Source of the DNA: Pseudomonadota bacterium
Lineage (GTDB): Bacteria; Pseudomonadota; Alphaproteobacteria; Rhizobiales; Xanthobacteraceae
Direction of reading: 5' to 3'
Length of the DNA: 6,642 nucleotides
Assembly: GCA_023392205.1 (NCBI GenBank)
Contig: JAEVZN010000350.1
Coordinates: 1-6,642 of the forward strand
Under the pieces are notes generated by a model that was not told the DNA's origin, ran no database searches, and saw nothing but the letters and a program-made list of their open reading frames with translations. Numbering within the stretch: position 1 is the first letter of the stretch; the number at the start of each line of letters is the position of its first letter. Made by a program: the position numbers and the translations under genes. Below, one piece after another: positions 1 through 5,122 of this stretch.

Positions 1-64
1 GCGCGCGCGGCGCTTTCGCGATCCGGGTGATAACGAAATCCTGCTCTGTATCGGTCATTGTCAT
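1..64 (-). CDS. SRPBCC/AHSA1-domain protein, N-terminal fragment (cut by window edge)
   Basis: Only the first 21 codons lie in the window, and the gene runs off the left edge. They read MTMTDTEQDFVITRIAKAPR and onward. The segment 'DFVITR...AP' is the usual opening of AHSA1-type SRPBCC proteins, where the first beta strand runs into the 'APRE-V-W-AW' helix. These proteins have a helix-grip fold with a deep hydrophobic ligand pocket. The start at 64 has a weak GGAT seven bases upstream; a second in-frame ATG at 58 is an alternative. It follows the PhnB-like VOC gene by 32 nt and looks like the last visible member of the arsR-led operon. The family call rests on about 20 residues plus context, so it is moderate. 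If correct, this is a second SRPBCC gene in the same operon. Confidence 0.6.
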   Translation of the reverse strand, partial: MTMTDTEQDFVITRIAKAPRA

Positions 65-96
65 GTCGGCGATCCATCGTTGAATGAGTTGTACGC

Positions 97-531
97 TCAG
101 CTTGCTTTGAGCGGATGCGTGAAGCTCCACGCATGCCCGTACGGGTCGAGAACCTGCGCGTAACGGTCGCCCCAGAACGCATCCCACGGCGCCATGATCA
201 CGGTGGCGCCCGCATCGGCGGCGCGCTTGGTCGCGGCATCGCAATCGGGCACGTCGAGATGGATCAGGCTGGTGGTGCCACCTGCGACTGTGGGTGCGAC
301 CACCTTGCCGCCGCTGCATTGTTCGCGATATTCGGCGAAATCGTCGCTGAGATAAACGCGCGCGCCGTTCACGTGGATCTCGGCATGCATCAGGCGCTTG
401 CCGTCCTCGGCCGGCATGCGCATGACTTCGACCGCTCCAAGCGCGGCCTTGTAGAAATCTATAGCCTCGGCGGCGCCGGCGACGATGAGATGCGGTGTGA
501 CGCCGGGATGGGGCCTTGCTGTGTCGGTCAT
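97..531 (-). CDS. VOC-family protein, PhnB-like glyoxalase/bleomycin-resistance fold
   Basis: A 144-residue cytosolic protein of the COG2764 (PhnB-like) branch of the vicinal-oxygen-chelate superfamily, built from paired beta-alpha-beta-beta-beta modules. Module 1 holds 'AIDFYKAALG' (23-32), a helix typical of the group, then 'MHAEIHVNG' (48-56) and 'VYLSDD' (59-64). Module 2 has 'SLIHLDVPD' (88-96), the helix 'DAATKRAADAGA' (98-109) and the family ending 'DPYGHAWSF' (129-137). H49, H91 and H133 are plausible ligand or metal positions, but I cannot confirm a complete metal site. The start at 531 is preferred over an in-frame ATG at 558 because a GGAG (540-543) lies eight bases before it. The substrate is unknown: members include putative dioxygenases, isomerases, resistance proteins and non-catalytic binders. 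It is the seventh gene of the minus-strand block, 93 nt after the DUF1428 gene. Confidence 0.9.
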   Translation of the reverse strand: MTDTARPHPGVTPHLIVAGAAEAIDFYKAALGAVEVMRMPAEDGKRLMHAEIHVNGARVYLSDDFAEYREQCSGGKVVAPTVAGGTTSLIHLDVPDCDAATKRAADAGATVIMAPWDAFWGDRYAQVLDPYGHAWSFTHPLKAS

Positions 532-572
532 GAGTGACACTCCGTGGTGAGAATACAATGAGGCAGCCGCGG

Positions 573-601
573 CCGTTCGCAGGCGAGAGGCCTGCGGGCG
601 G
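573..601 (-). other. Intercistronic stem-loop
   Basis: In the 93-nt gap between the DUF1428 and PhnB-like VOC genes, CGCAGGC (578-584) and GCCTGCG (590-596) form a perfect 7-bp GC-rich stem with a five-base loop. After a 2x2 internal loop, three further pairs (573-575 with 599-601) extend it. No T-run follows on the minus strand, so it does not look like an intrinsic terminator. A role in RNA processing, partial attenuation or 3'-end protection of the upstream part of the operon mRNA is possible. The pairing is seen directly; the function is inferred. Confidence 0.55.
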
Positions 602-624
602 TCTGTGACGACGGGTTGGTGCGG

Positions 625-984
625 CTAGAGGTCGATGAAGCTCTTGAAGCCGCCCCAGATCATCCGCTTGGTATCGAAGGGCATGGCGCCGGGCGTCATC
701 ATGTCGGCGAGCCGCTTGTCGGCCATGACCTTCTTGAGGATCTTGTCGCGCTGCTTGCGGGACTTGTAGGTGATCCAGGAAAACACCACGGTCTCACTCT
801 TCTTCAGCTTCACGCTGCGCGGAAATGAGGTCCATTTGCCGACCTTGACGTCGTCGGCCACGCATTCGTGATAGTCGAGCGCGCCATATTCCTTCCAGAT
901 CTTGCCCGCTTTCAGCGAGATGCGCTTGTAGTCCTTCAGTTTCTTTTTCGGCACCGGCACGATGAAGCCGTCGACATAAGGCAT
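625..984 (-). CDS. DUF1428 family protein (YbaA-like)
   Basis: A 119-residue protein that matches DUF1428 (E. coli YbaA-like) along its whole length, and the length is normal for the family. Recognisable blocks are the opening 'MPYVDGFIVPVP' (1-12), 'GALDYHECVADDV' (34-46), 'VVFSWITYKSRKQRD' (66-80) and the closing 'MPFDTKRMIWGGF' (101-113). The fold is a ferredoxin-like alpha/beta-barrel related to the dimeric small-molecule enzymes, and no reaction is established for the family. There is no signal peptide, so it is probably cytosolic. The start at 984 follows GGGGAG with a five-base spacer, a strong Shine-Dalgarno site. The frame stays open upstream to 1092, but that extension reads into the DUF899 gene and is not family-like. 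It is gene six of the block, 34 nt behind the DUF899 gene. Identity is firm; function is not known. Confidence 0.93.
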   Translation of the reverse strand: MPYVDGFIVPVPKKKLKDYKRISLKAGKIWKEYGALDYHECVADDVKVGKWTSFPRSVKLKKSETVVFSWITYKSRKQRDKILKKVMADKRLADMMTPGAMPFDTKRMIWGGFKSFIDL

Positions 985-1018
985 GGTGTCTCCCCGGTTT
1001 ATTTGTGTCAGCGAACTG

Positions 1019-1807
1019 TTAACGGTGGCAGCAGGCTGTGGCCTCTTCGCCTTGCCAGCGTCCGGTGGCAAGGACCTGTCCGGCCGCGCCATAGCGGTCG
1101 CGATGGCGCACCCAGTCGGTCAGGTTGAAATTGGGGCCGTTCTCGTTGCGGCCTTTCGGCGTCATGTCGAGGAACATGTAAGACGTGAGCACTTCCTCGC
1201 CGCCGCGGCCGAATGTCGAATAGGTGTGGAAGATATTCTCGCCTTTGTCTTTGTAGAAAACGCTGAGGCCGGACAGGTCTTCCAGCGGCGGTGCAATATC
1301 CTCGTAGTTGTAGTTGGCGCGTCCGGCCGCGATATCTTCGGGTGTGAACGAGACGCCGAAGTCGTAATTGAAGTCGCTGCCAAAGGATGACACGAAGGGA
1401 AAGGTCCATCCCATGCGCGCCCTGAACGGCTCGATCTCATCGAGCGGCGCGCGGGCCACGGCGACAAAGGACACGTCGTTGTGCACGATATGCATCAGCG
1501 CACCACCCACATGATCCGACTCGAACGAACAGCCGACGCAGCCGTCAAGCTGGCCGGGCGCCAGCATGAAATGCTTGACGATGAGCTGGCTGCGACCATC
1601 GAACAGGTCCGAAAGGCTTCGGCGTCCCTGCGGCGCATCGAACATGTAGCCCTTATCGATACGCACCCAGGGCAGGGCGCGCCGTTTCTCGGAAATCTCG
1701 TCGCGATGGCGAGTGAGAGCCTTTTCCTCGGCAAGCAGCGCCTTGCGCTCGCTGAGCCATTCGTCGCGCGAGACGATGCGATGTGTGGAAAAGTCAATCG
1801 CTGTCAT
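1019..1807 (-). CDS. DUF899 family thioredoxin-like protein
   Basis: A 262-residue DUF899 protein with a predicted thioredoxin-like fold. Family blocks are 'SRDEWLSERKALLAEEKA' (13-30), the CxxC-like site 'DGCVGCSF' (C90, C93), 'VAVARAPLDEIEPFRARMGW' (115-134), 'FPFVSSFGSDFNYDFGVSF' (136-154), 'IFHTYSTFGRG' (192-202) and 'FLDMTPKGRNE' (212-222). The CxxC at the expected thioredoxin position suggests a thiol redox role, but no substrate is established for this family. The C-terminus carries an extra vicinal C259-C260 followed by His. There is no signal peptide. The start at 1807 is well fixed: AGGGA sits eight bases upstream and its ATG overlaps the stop of the preceding VOC gene as ATGA, which suggests translational coupling. 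A second in-frame ATG at 1816 lacks good spacing. Family assignment is firm. Confidence 0.94.
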   Translation of the reverse strand: MTAIDFSTHRIVSRDEWLSERKALLAEEKALTRHRDEISEKRRALPWVRIDKGYMFDAPQGRRSLSDLFDGRSQLIVKHFMLAPGQLDGCVGCSFESDHVGGALMHIVHNDVSFVAVARAPLDEIEPFRARMGWTFPFVSSFGSDFNYDFGVSFTPEDIAAGRANYNYEDIAPPLEDLSGLSVFYKDKGENIFHTYSTFGRGGEEVLTSYMFLDMTPKGRNENGPNFNLTDWVRHRDRYGAAGQVLATGRWQGEEATACCHR

Positions 1808-2205
1808 GATCTGCATCCCTGACCTGTATCGGCAGGTGTCATCCAGCCGATGCCGGCGCCGCCTGGCTCGCGCAGGATGGCGATGCGGCCGACGTCGGGA
1901 ACGTCGAAGATCGGTCGCATCAACTGCGCGCCGGCCTTCACCGCCTTGTGGGTCCGCGCATCGACATTGTCGACAGCGAGATAGGACATCCAGCCTTCCG
2001 GCACGCCATCGAAGTCCGGTGAAGCAAGTTCGAACATTCCCGCCACCGGCTGACCGTTCAGCAACGCGCACCAATAGGTGCGGCCGCCCTCGTGAGCCAT
2101 CGGGGTGCCTTCGAACGTCCACCCGATTGTGTCGGAATAGAATTGTTTGGCGCGAGCAATGTCGCGAGTCATGAGTTCGTTCCAGTGGAAAGTGCCGTGT
2201 GACAT
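1804..2205 (-). CDS. VOC-family protein (COG3324-like, glyoxalase-related)
   Basis: A 133-residue VOC protein of the COG3324 type ('predicted enzyme related to lactoylglutathione lyase'). The opening 'GTFHWNELMTRDIARAKQFY' (4-23) followed by 'GWTFE' (28-32) is diagnostic. Module 2 runs from 'WMSYLAVDNVDARTHKAVKAGAQ' (72-94) to 'VPDVGRIAILREPGGAGIGW' (102-121). H7 and E60 ('MFEL') are candidate ligand positions by family position, not proven. The start at 2205 is supported by GGAG with a seven-base spacer. It lies 33 nt after the glutathione S-transferase gene and shares an ATGA stop/start overlap with the DUF899 gene behind it. It differs from the second VOC gene of this operon (97-531) in subfamily, so the two are not a recent tandem duplication. 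The substrate is unknown. Next to a glutathione S-transferase, a conjugate or reactive-carbonyl substrate is a reasonable but unproven guess. Confidence 0.92.
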   Translation of the reverse strand: MSHGTFHWNELMTRDIARAKQFYSDTIGWTFEGTPMAHEGGRTYWCALLNGQPVAGMFELASPDFDGVPEGWMSYLAVDNVDARTHKAVKAGAQLMRPIFDVPDVGRIAILREPGGAGIGWMTPADTGQGCRS

Positions 2206-2238
2206 TTGATTTCTCCGTTGCAGGCAAAGCAGCGCGGA

Positions 2239-2868
2239 TCAGGCCGCCCGCGCCTTGCGCACCGGGAAAGGCTCCCGCCACGCCGGCAATTCTTCCAGAC
2301 GCGATATCCAGCGCTGGATGTTCGGGGAATCCGCAAGCGGCAGACGGATGGTGTCGGCATAGGGAAGCGTTGCGGAGACGGCGAAGTCGACAACCGACAG
2401 GCGGTCGCCCAGAATGTAGGTGCGATCCGCAAGCTGATTGTTCAGGACCGCAGCAAATTTACGAAAGAACCCGGTCGCCTCGTCGGTCTCCGCATGGTCC
2501 GGTTCACCGATGCCGAATTGCCGCTTGATCACGTGCTGAAAATACAGATTGCCGGCATGCTTCGTGAAATGCTCGGAGTCCCAGCTCAGCCATTTCACAA
2601 CCTCCACCTGCTGCTCGGGCTCCCTGGGCCACAGATCCGAACCCGCCTTGCGGGCGAGGTGGCACATGATCGCGTTCGCCTCCCACAATCGCGTATCGCC
2701 ATCTTCGAGGGCAGGCACCTTGCCATTGGGATTGATGGCTAGATATTGCGGCGTCTTGTGCTCATCCTTGCCGAGATCGACATACACAAAATCCACCGGC
2801 AAATTCAGATATCTGGCGACGGCGCAGGCTTTTCGCGGATTTGGCGTTTCGAAATAATAGAGCTTCAT
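2239..2868 (-). CDS. Glutathione S-transferase family protein
   Basis: A 209-residue cytosolic glutathione S-transferase of normal length. The N-terminal thioredoxin domain (about 1-76) starts 'MKLYYFETPNPRKACAVARY', with Y4/Y5 or T8 near the usual catalytic position. It carries the glutathione-loop motif 'NPNGKVPALEDGD' (46-58) with the conserved cis-proline P52. 'LWEANAIMCHLA' (61-72) stands where most family members have E-S-x-A-I, with A64 replacing the usual serine that contacts the glutathione glutamyl group. The helical C-terminal domain (about 85-205) includes the N-capping stretch 'LSVVDFAVSATLPYADT' (157-173). The expected role is glutathione conjugation or glutathione-dependent reduction of electrophiles, but the class and substrate cannot be set from sequence. 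The start at 2868 has GGGAG seven bases upstream. It is third in the operon, 47 nt behind the SRPBCC gene. Confidence 0.95.
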   Translation of the reverse strand: MKLYYFETPNPRKACAVARYLNLPVDFVYVDLGKDEHKTPQYLAINPNGKVPALEDGDTRLWEANAIMCHLARKAGSDLWPREPEQQVEVVKWLSWDSEHFTKHAGNLYFQHVIKRQFGIGEPDHAETDEATGFFRKFAAVLNNQLADRTYILGDRLSVVDFAVSATLPYADTIRLPLADSPNIQRWISRLEELPAWREPFPVRKARAA

Positions 2869-2915
2869 GGAAGGTCTCCCGAGGTCTCTGTTGTCTCAGT
2901 GGTAGCTGATGCAGT

Positions 2916-3365
2916 TCAGGCGAACAGCTTTTCGAGTTTGTCGAGCGAACCGCTCCAGCCGCGCATGTGACCGTCGCGTGCCGCTTGGTCGAAGAACTTC
3001 TCGTGCAGCAGGGTGAGGATCGATCCGTCGCCATCAGGCTTGACGGTGATGGTCACGAGCGACTCGCGTTCCTGCATCGTGTGCCAGGCCCAGGTGAAGA
3101 CCAGCCGCTCGTTCGGCACCACCTCGCGATAGATGCCGCCGACCTGATGCTTCTCGCCATCCTCGGTGCCGAAGGCGATGGTGTAACGGCCGCCGACGCG
3201 CAGGTCGATTTCGGCACGCGTCACCGGACCCGCATCCGGGCCGAACCATTTCACGATTTTTTCGGGGTCGGTCCACGCGGCGTAGACTTTTTCCGCCGCG
3301 GCATTGAAACGACGTTTGAGGGTGAGGCTCGGCTTTTGGTCGGCGCGGGGTTGGGCGAGGGACAT
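2916..3365 (-). CDS. SRPBCC/AHSA1-domain protein
   Basis: A 149-residue SRPBCC protein of the AHSA1 (activator of Hsp90 ATPase homolog 1-like) branch. Family marks are 'SLTLKRRFNAAAEKVYAAWT' (13-32), 'PEKIVKWFGP' (34-43), 'RAEIDLRVGGRYTIAF' (50-65), 'GGIYREVVPNERLVFTWAW' (76-94), 'VTITVKPDGDGSILTLLHEKF' (104-124) and a final 'GWSGSLDKLEKLFA' (136-149) helix that closes the pocket. Such proteins bind hydrophobic ligands and are often encoded directly after an ArsR repressor, as here; most have no known enzymatic activity. The start at 3365 follows GGAG with an eight-base spacer. Longer open reading to 3476 is out of family and lies inside arsR. Its first 115 nt also code, in another frame, for the C-terminal tail of the ArsR protein. 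Confidence 0.95.
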   Translation of the reverse strand: MSLAQPRADQKPSLTLKRRFNAAAEKVYAAWTDPEKIVKWFGPDAGPVTRAEIDLRVGGRYTIAFGTEDGEKHQVGGIYREVVPNERLVFTWAWHTMQERESLVTITVKPDGDGSILTLLHEKFFDQAARDGHMRGWSGSLDKLEKLFA

Positions 3366-3694
3366 GAGTCGTTCTCCACAAAAGCGGCAAGGCGATCGAG
3401 TTGCTGCGACCAGAACTGCGCGTAGCGGTTCAACCACAGCATGGCGTCCTCCATCGGCGCGGCCGTGAGTTCGCACGACACCACGCGGCCGGATTTTTCC
3501 CGCGCGATCAGGTTGGCATCCGACAACACGTCGAGATGCTTGATGATTGCCGGCAGCGACATCTTGAACGGCTTGGCCAGATCGCTGACGGACATGCCGT
3601 CTTGCTCCGCCAGCCGCTCGAGGATCGCCCGCCGCGTCGGGTCCGCCAATGCGGCAAAGGTCCGGTCCAGTGCATCGTGTCGATAGTAAACCAT
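3251..3694 (-). CDS. ArsR-family winged-helix transcriptional repressor
   Basis: A 147-residue ArsR-type regulator that heads the minus-strand operon. The winged helix-turn-helix runs through 'TFAALADPTRRAILERLAEQ' (12-31), 'MSVSDLAKPFKMSLPAIIKH' (34-53, turn and recognition helix), 'LDVLSDANLI' (54-63) and a wing around 'REKSGRVVSCEL' (65-76). The ELCVCDL metal-binding box of classical ArsR/SmtB sensors is absent, so the inducer is probably not a metal bound there. It falls in the group paired with AHSA1-like genes. Residues from about 108 on form a Ser/Pro/Lys/Arg-rich tail encoded over the start of the next gene. The start at 3694 has no Shine-Dalgarno, but a strong promoter puts the transcription start at that ATG, so a leaderless message is likely. 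An ATG at 3718 lies between the promoter's -35 and -10 boxes and is unlikely to be used. Confidence 0.94.
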   Translation of the reverse strand: MVYYRHDALDRTFAALADPTRRAILERLAEQDGMSVSDLAKPFKMSLPAIIKHLDVLSDANLIAREKSGRVVSCELTAAPMEDAMLWLNRYAQFWSQQLDRLAAFVENDSCPSPNPAPTKSRASPSNVVSMPRRKKSTPRGPTPKKS

Positions 3695-3706
3695 GTGGTT
3701 AAGTAT
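3683..3706. promoter_or_regulatory. Candidate ArsR operator (imperfect palindrome)
   Basis: A 24-bp near-palindrome with nine of twelve symmetric positions paired. The core is AACCATGTGGTT (3689-3700), and the outer arms ATA/TAT (3683-3685, 3704-3706) also match. It covers the -10 hexamer, the predicted transcription start and the arsR start codon, which is where a dimeric winged-helix repressor would block polymerase. The symmetry is seen directly; binding by the adjacent ArsR protein is inferred. Confidence 0.6.
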
Positions 3707-3729
3707 AGACGCATGCATTCGCGAGTCAA
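3702..3729 (-). promoter_or_regulatory. Sigma70-type promoter of the arsR operon
   Basis: On the minus strand, TTGACT (3729-3724) and TATACT (3707-3702) each match five of six consensus bases of the -35 and -10 hexamers, with a 16-bp spacer. The expected transcription start is at 3694-3696, on or one to two bases before the arsR ATG (3694). No ribosome-binding site could fit, so the message should be leaderless. This is the only strong promoter I see for the whole minus-strand block. Confidence 0.7.
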
Positions 3730-3778
3730 CGTGCGACGTGCAGGCGATGTGAGATTCTTTTGGCGGTATCCGGTGCCG

Positions 3779-3808
3779 TTAGGCTTTCGTTAGCTGTTTC
3801 GTAACAGC
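3779..3808 (+). promoter_or_regulatory. TTAG-N7-TTAG repeat and hairpin upstream of the 3839 gene
   Basis: CGTTAG occurs at 3777-3782 and 3788-3793, giving TTAG-N7-TTAG, and a related CGTAAC follows at 3800-3805, all about one helical turn apart. GCTGTT (3793-3798) and AACAGC (3803-3808) form a perfect 6-bp stem with a TCGT loop. The geometry recalls the CtrA site TTAA-N7-TTAA with one A-to-G change in each half. This is only suggestive. I found no convincing sigma70, sigma54 or sigma28 promoter for the downstream genes. Confidence 0.3.
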
Positions 3809-3838
3809 CGCATGCGATCCTTGCGCCCGGAGTGGAAC

Positions 3839-4264
3839 ATGTCCGGCTACCAGATCAAGAAGATGAACTGGACCCAGCCCGTGTCTGCATACAAGAGCAT
3901 GCAGGCGTGGCGCGCGAAGCGTCAGGCTGCGACGGAAAAGTACATGGCCAACATGACCAATACGCTGTCCGTTCTGGAGGGCGCCGCAAACGACACCGCC
4001 TATGCGATCGGAGAACTCGCGGCCAGGAAAGCGATGCAACGGATGGCGGAAACCGCCAAGGCCAAGCAGGAACAGGCGGCCAAGGTCACCGCTTCAGAAA
4101 AGGAATACATTCGCGAGCCGAAGCGCTCGATTCTGAGCCTCGGCGAACCGCTGACGCTGACCGGCGGTGCGAAGCTCGATCTGGCGGCCAACACCATCAC
4201 GCATTCCGACGGTACGGTCGTCGATCTTAAGACCGGCATCGCCAAGGTCGATGTGACGGTGTAG
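3839..4264 (+). CDS. Hypothetical protein, possibly motility-associated
   Basis: A 141-residue protein that I do not recognise as a named family. The N-terminal two-thirds (about 10-90) is rich in Ala, Lys, Gln, Met and Glu and looks helical. The stretch 'AARKAMQRMAETAKAKQEQA' (61-80) could form a coiled coil. The C-terminal part (98-141) turns to short beta-like strands with glycine turns: 'SILSLGEPLTLTGGAKLDL' (98-116), then 'NTITHSDGTVVDLKTGIAKV' (118-137). There is no signal peptide, membrane segment or cysteine. The start at 3839 follows GGAG (3829-3832) with a six-base spacer; an in-frame ATG at 3812 has no such site. The stop is four bases from the GTG of a YjfB-like gene, so the two are probably co-translated, and a motility or cell-envelope role is inferred from that partner only. 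Confidence 0.8.
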   Translation: MSGYQIKKMNWTQPVSAYKSMQAWRAKRQAATEKYMANMTNTLSVLEGAANDTAYAIGELAARKAMQRMAETAKAKQEQAAKVTASEKEYIREPKRSILSLGEPLTLTGGAKLDLAANTITHSDGTVVDLKTGIAKVDVTV

Positions 4265-4268
4265 CGCT

Positions 4269-4469
4269 GTGGACGTCACCAGCCTCGCAACGAGCTATGC
4301 CGGCATGCAGCAGGCACGCGTCCAGATGGCGGCGGCCGCTGCCATGATGCGCATGAACATGCAGGCCGATGCGTCGATCCTCAAGGTCATCGAGGCGGCG
4401 CAGGAGACAATGACAAACGCGGCCAATAATGCGGCCGGCATCGGTACCCAGCTCGATATTTCGGTTTAG
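4269..4469 (+). CDS. YjfB-like putative motility protein
   Basis: A 66-residue protein resembling the YjfB 'putative motility protein' family. Shared traits are the small size, the opening 'MDVTSLATSYAGMQQARVQM' (1-20), a long Ala/Met-rich helix through the middle (about 14-56) and the ending 'GTQLDISV' (59-66), close to the 'G-x-x-(I/L)DI' close seen in Bacillus members. There is no signal peptide or cysteine. The family name reflects regulon membership in firmicutes rather than a known mechanism. The GTG start at 4269 has no clear Shine-Dalgarno, but it sits four bases after the upstream stop, so coupled translation is likely. The next in-frame ATG, codon 13, would remove the conserved MDV opening. 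The TAG stop overlaps the convergent tlpA stop. Confidence 0.75.
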   Translation: MDVTSLATSYAGMQQARVQMAAAAAMMRMNMQADASILKVIEAAQETMTNAANNAAGIGTQLDISV

Positions 4470-5122
4470 CGGCCGAGCGCCTTGCGGATGAACGCCTGTG
4501 CGTCCTCGCTCGCCCATTCGGCGGGACCAGCAAGCGTCGCCACTTCACAGCCCTTGCTGTCGATCAGCAATGTGGTCGGCATGCCAAAGGCGCGGCCGCG
4601 TTCCTTCAGCACCTGAAAGATGCGCGCGGACGGATCGGCATAATAGGCCAGCGACGAAATCCCGGTCTCGCTCAGCCAGGCCTTGGGCTTGTCCGGATCG
4701 CGGGTGTCGATATTGACCGCCACGACCTCGAAATCCGCACCGCCGAGCGCTTGCTGCAATTCGTCGAGCGCGGGCATCTCCTTCTTGCAGGGGGCGCACC
4801 AGGTGGCCCAGAGATTGAGGAGCACAGTCTTGTCGCTGAAATCCGCGATGCTGCGCTCGGTGCCAGAGGCATCGCGGAAACTCAGATCCGCGACCTGGAT
4901 CGGCGTCTTGGCAGGCGCCAGAGCCGCCACCTCGCCCCTGGCCAGCGGGGTCAGGCTCTGGGCCAGTTGCGCGGCCGGGCGGCAGACTTCCGGCACCGCC
5001 GCATTGCGCACGAGGGCACCCATCCCGTATATCCCGGCCAGCCCCGCTGCGACGCCGGCAAGCCCGCCCACCACCATGATGAGCAGGCGTTTTTTCGCGA
5101 AGCGGCGGGGATCGTTTGTCAT
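4466..5122 (-). CDS. tlpA: Membrane-anchored thiol:disulfide oxidoreductase TlpA
   Basis: A 218-residue TlpA. Residues 1-12 are basic (RRFAKKR), 13-36 form a Gly/Ala-rich signal-anchor helix, and the rest is a periplasmic thioredoxin domain. The active site is W108-C109-A110-P111-C112, with the cis-proline at 'GMPTT' (180-184). C47 and C192 lie 62 residues before and 83 after the first active-site cysteine. This is the same spacing as the structural disulfide of Bradyrhizobium TlpA (C10-C155 around C72 in soluble numbering). '[17 protein letters not shown]' (134-150) and '[18 protein letters not shown]' (191-208) also match that protein. In Bradyrhizobium, TlpA reduces copper chaperones and CoxB during cytochrome aa3 oxidase assembly; that role is inferred here. 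The ATG at 5122 is preferred over a TTG two codons upstream; its ribosome site is weak. It is divergent from argH by 25 bp. Confidence 0.95.
   Translation of the reverse strand: MTNDPRRFAKKRLLIMVVGGLAGVAAGLAGIYGMGALVRNAAVPEVCRPAAQLAQSLTPLARGEVAALAPAKTPIQVADLSFRDASGTERSIADFSDKTVLLNLWATWCAPCKKEMPALDELQQALGGADFEVVAVNIDTRDPDKPKAWLSETGISSLAYYADPSARIFQVLKERGRAFGMPTTLLIDSKGCEVATLAGPAEWASEDAQAFIRKALGR

Noticed and set aside
1808..2281. Upstream extension of the DUF899 frame through the VOC gene
   Set aside because: The extension is Arg-rich and family-foreign, whereas the VOC frame there is clear and the ATGA overlap with a Shine-Dalgarno fixes the start at 1807.
2872..2888. AGGTCTC direct repeat with a 10-bp period before the GST gene
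   Set aside because: Only two exact short copies, one coinciding with the ribosome-binding region; too little to call a regulatory element.
3695..3718. Longer ArsR starting at the ATG at 3718
   Set aside because: That ATG lies between the -35 and -10 hexamers of the promoter, so the message would not contain it.
3762..3776. Sigma54 promoter for the motility-like pair
   Set aside because: GG and GC are present, but 11 bases separate them instead of the required 10, and the flanking bases do not fit.
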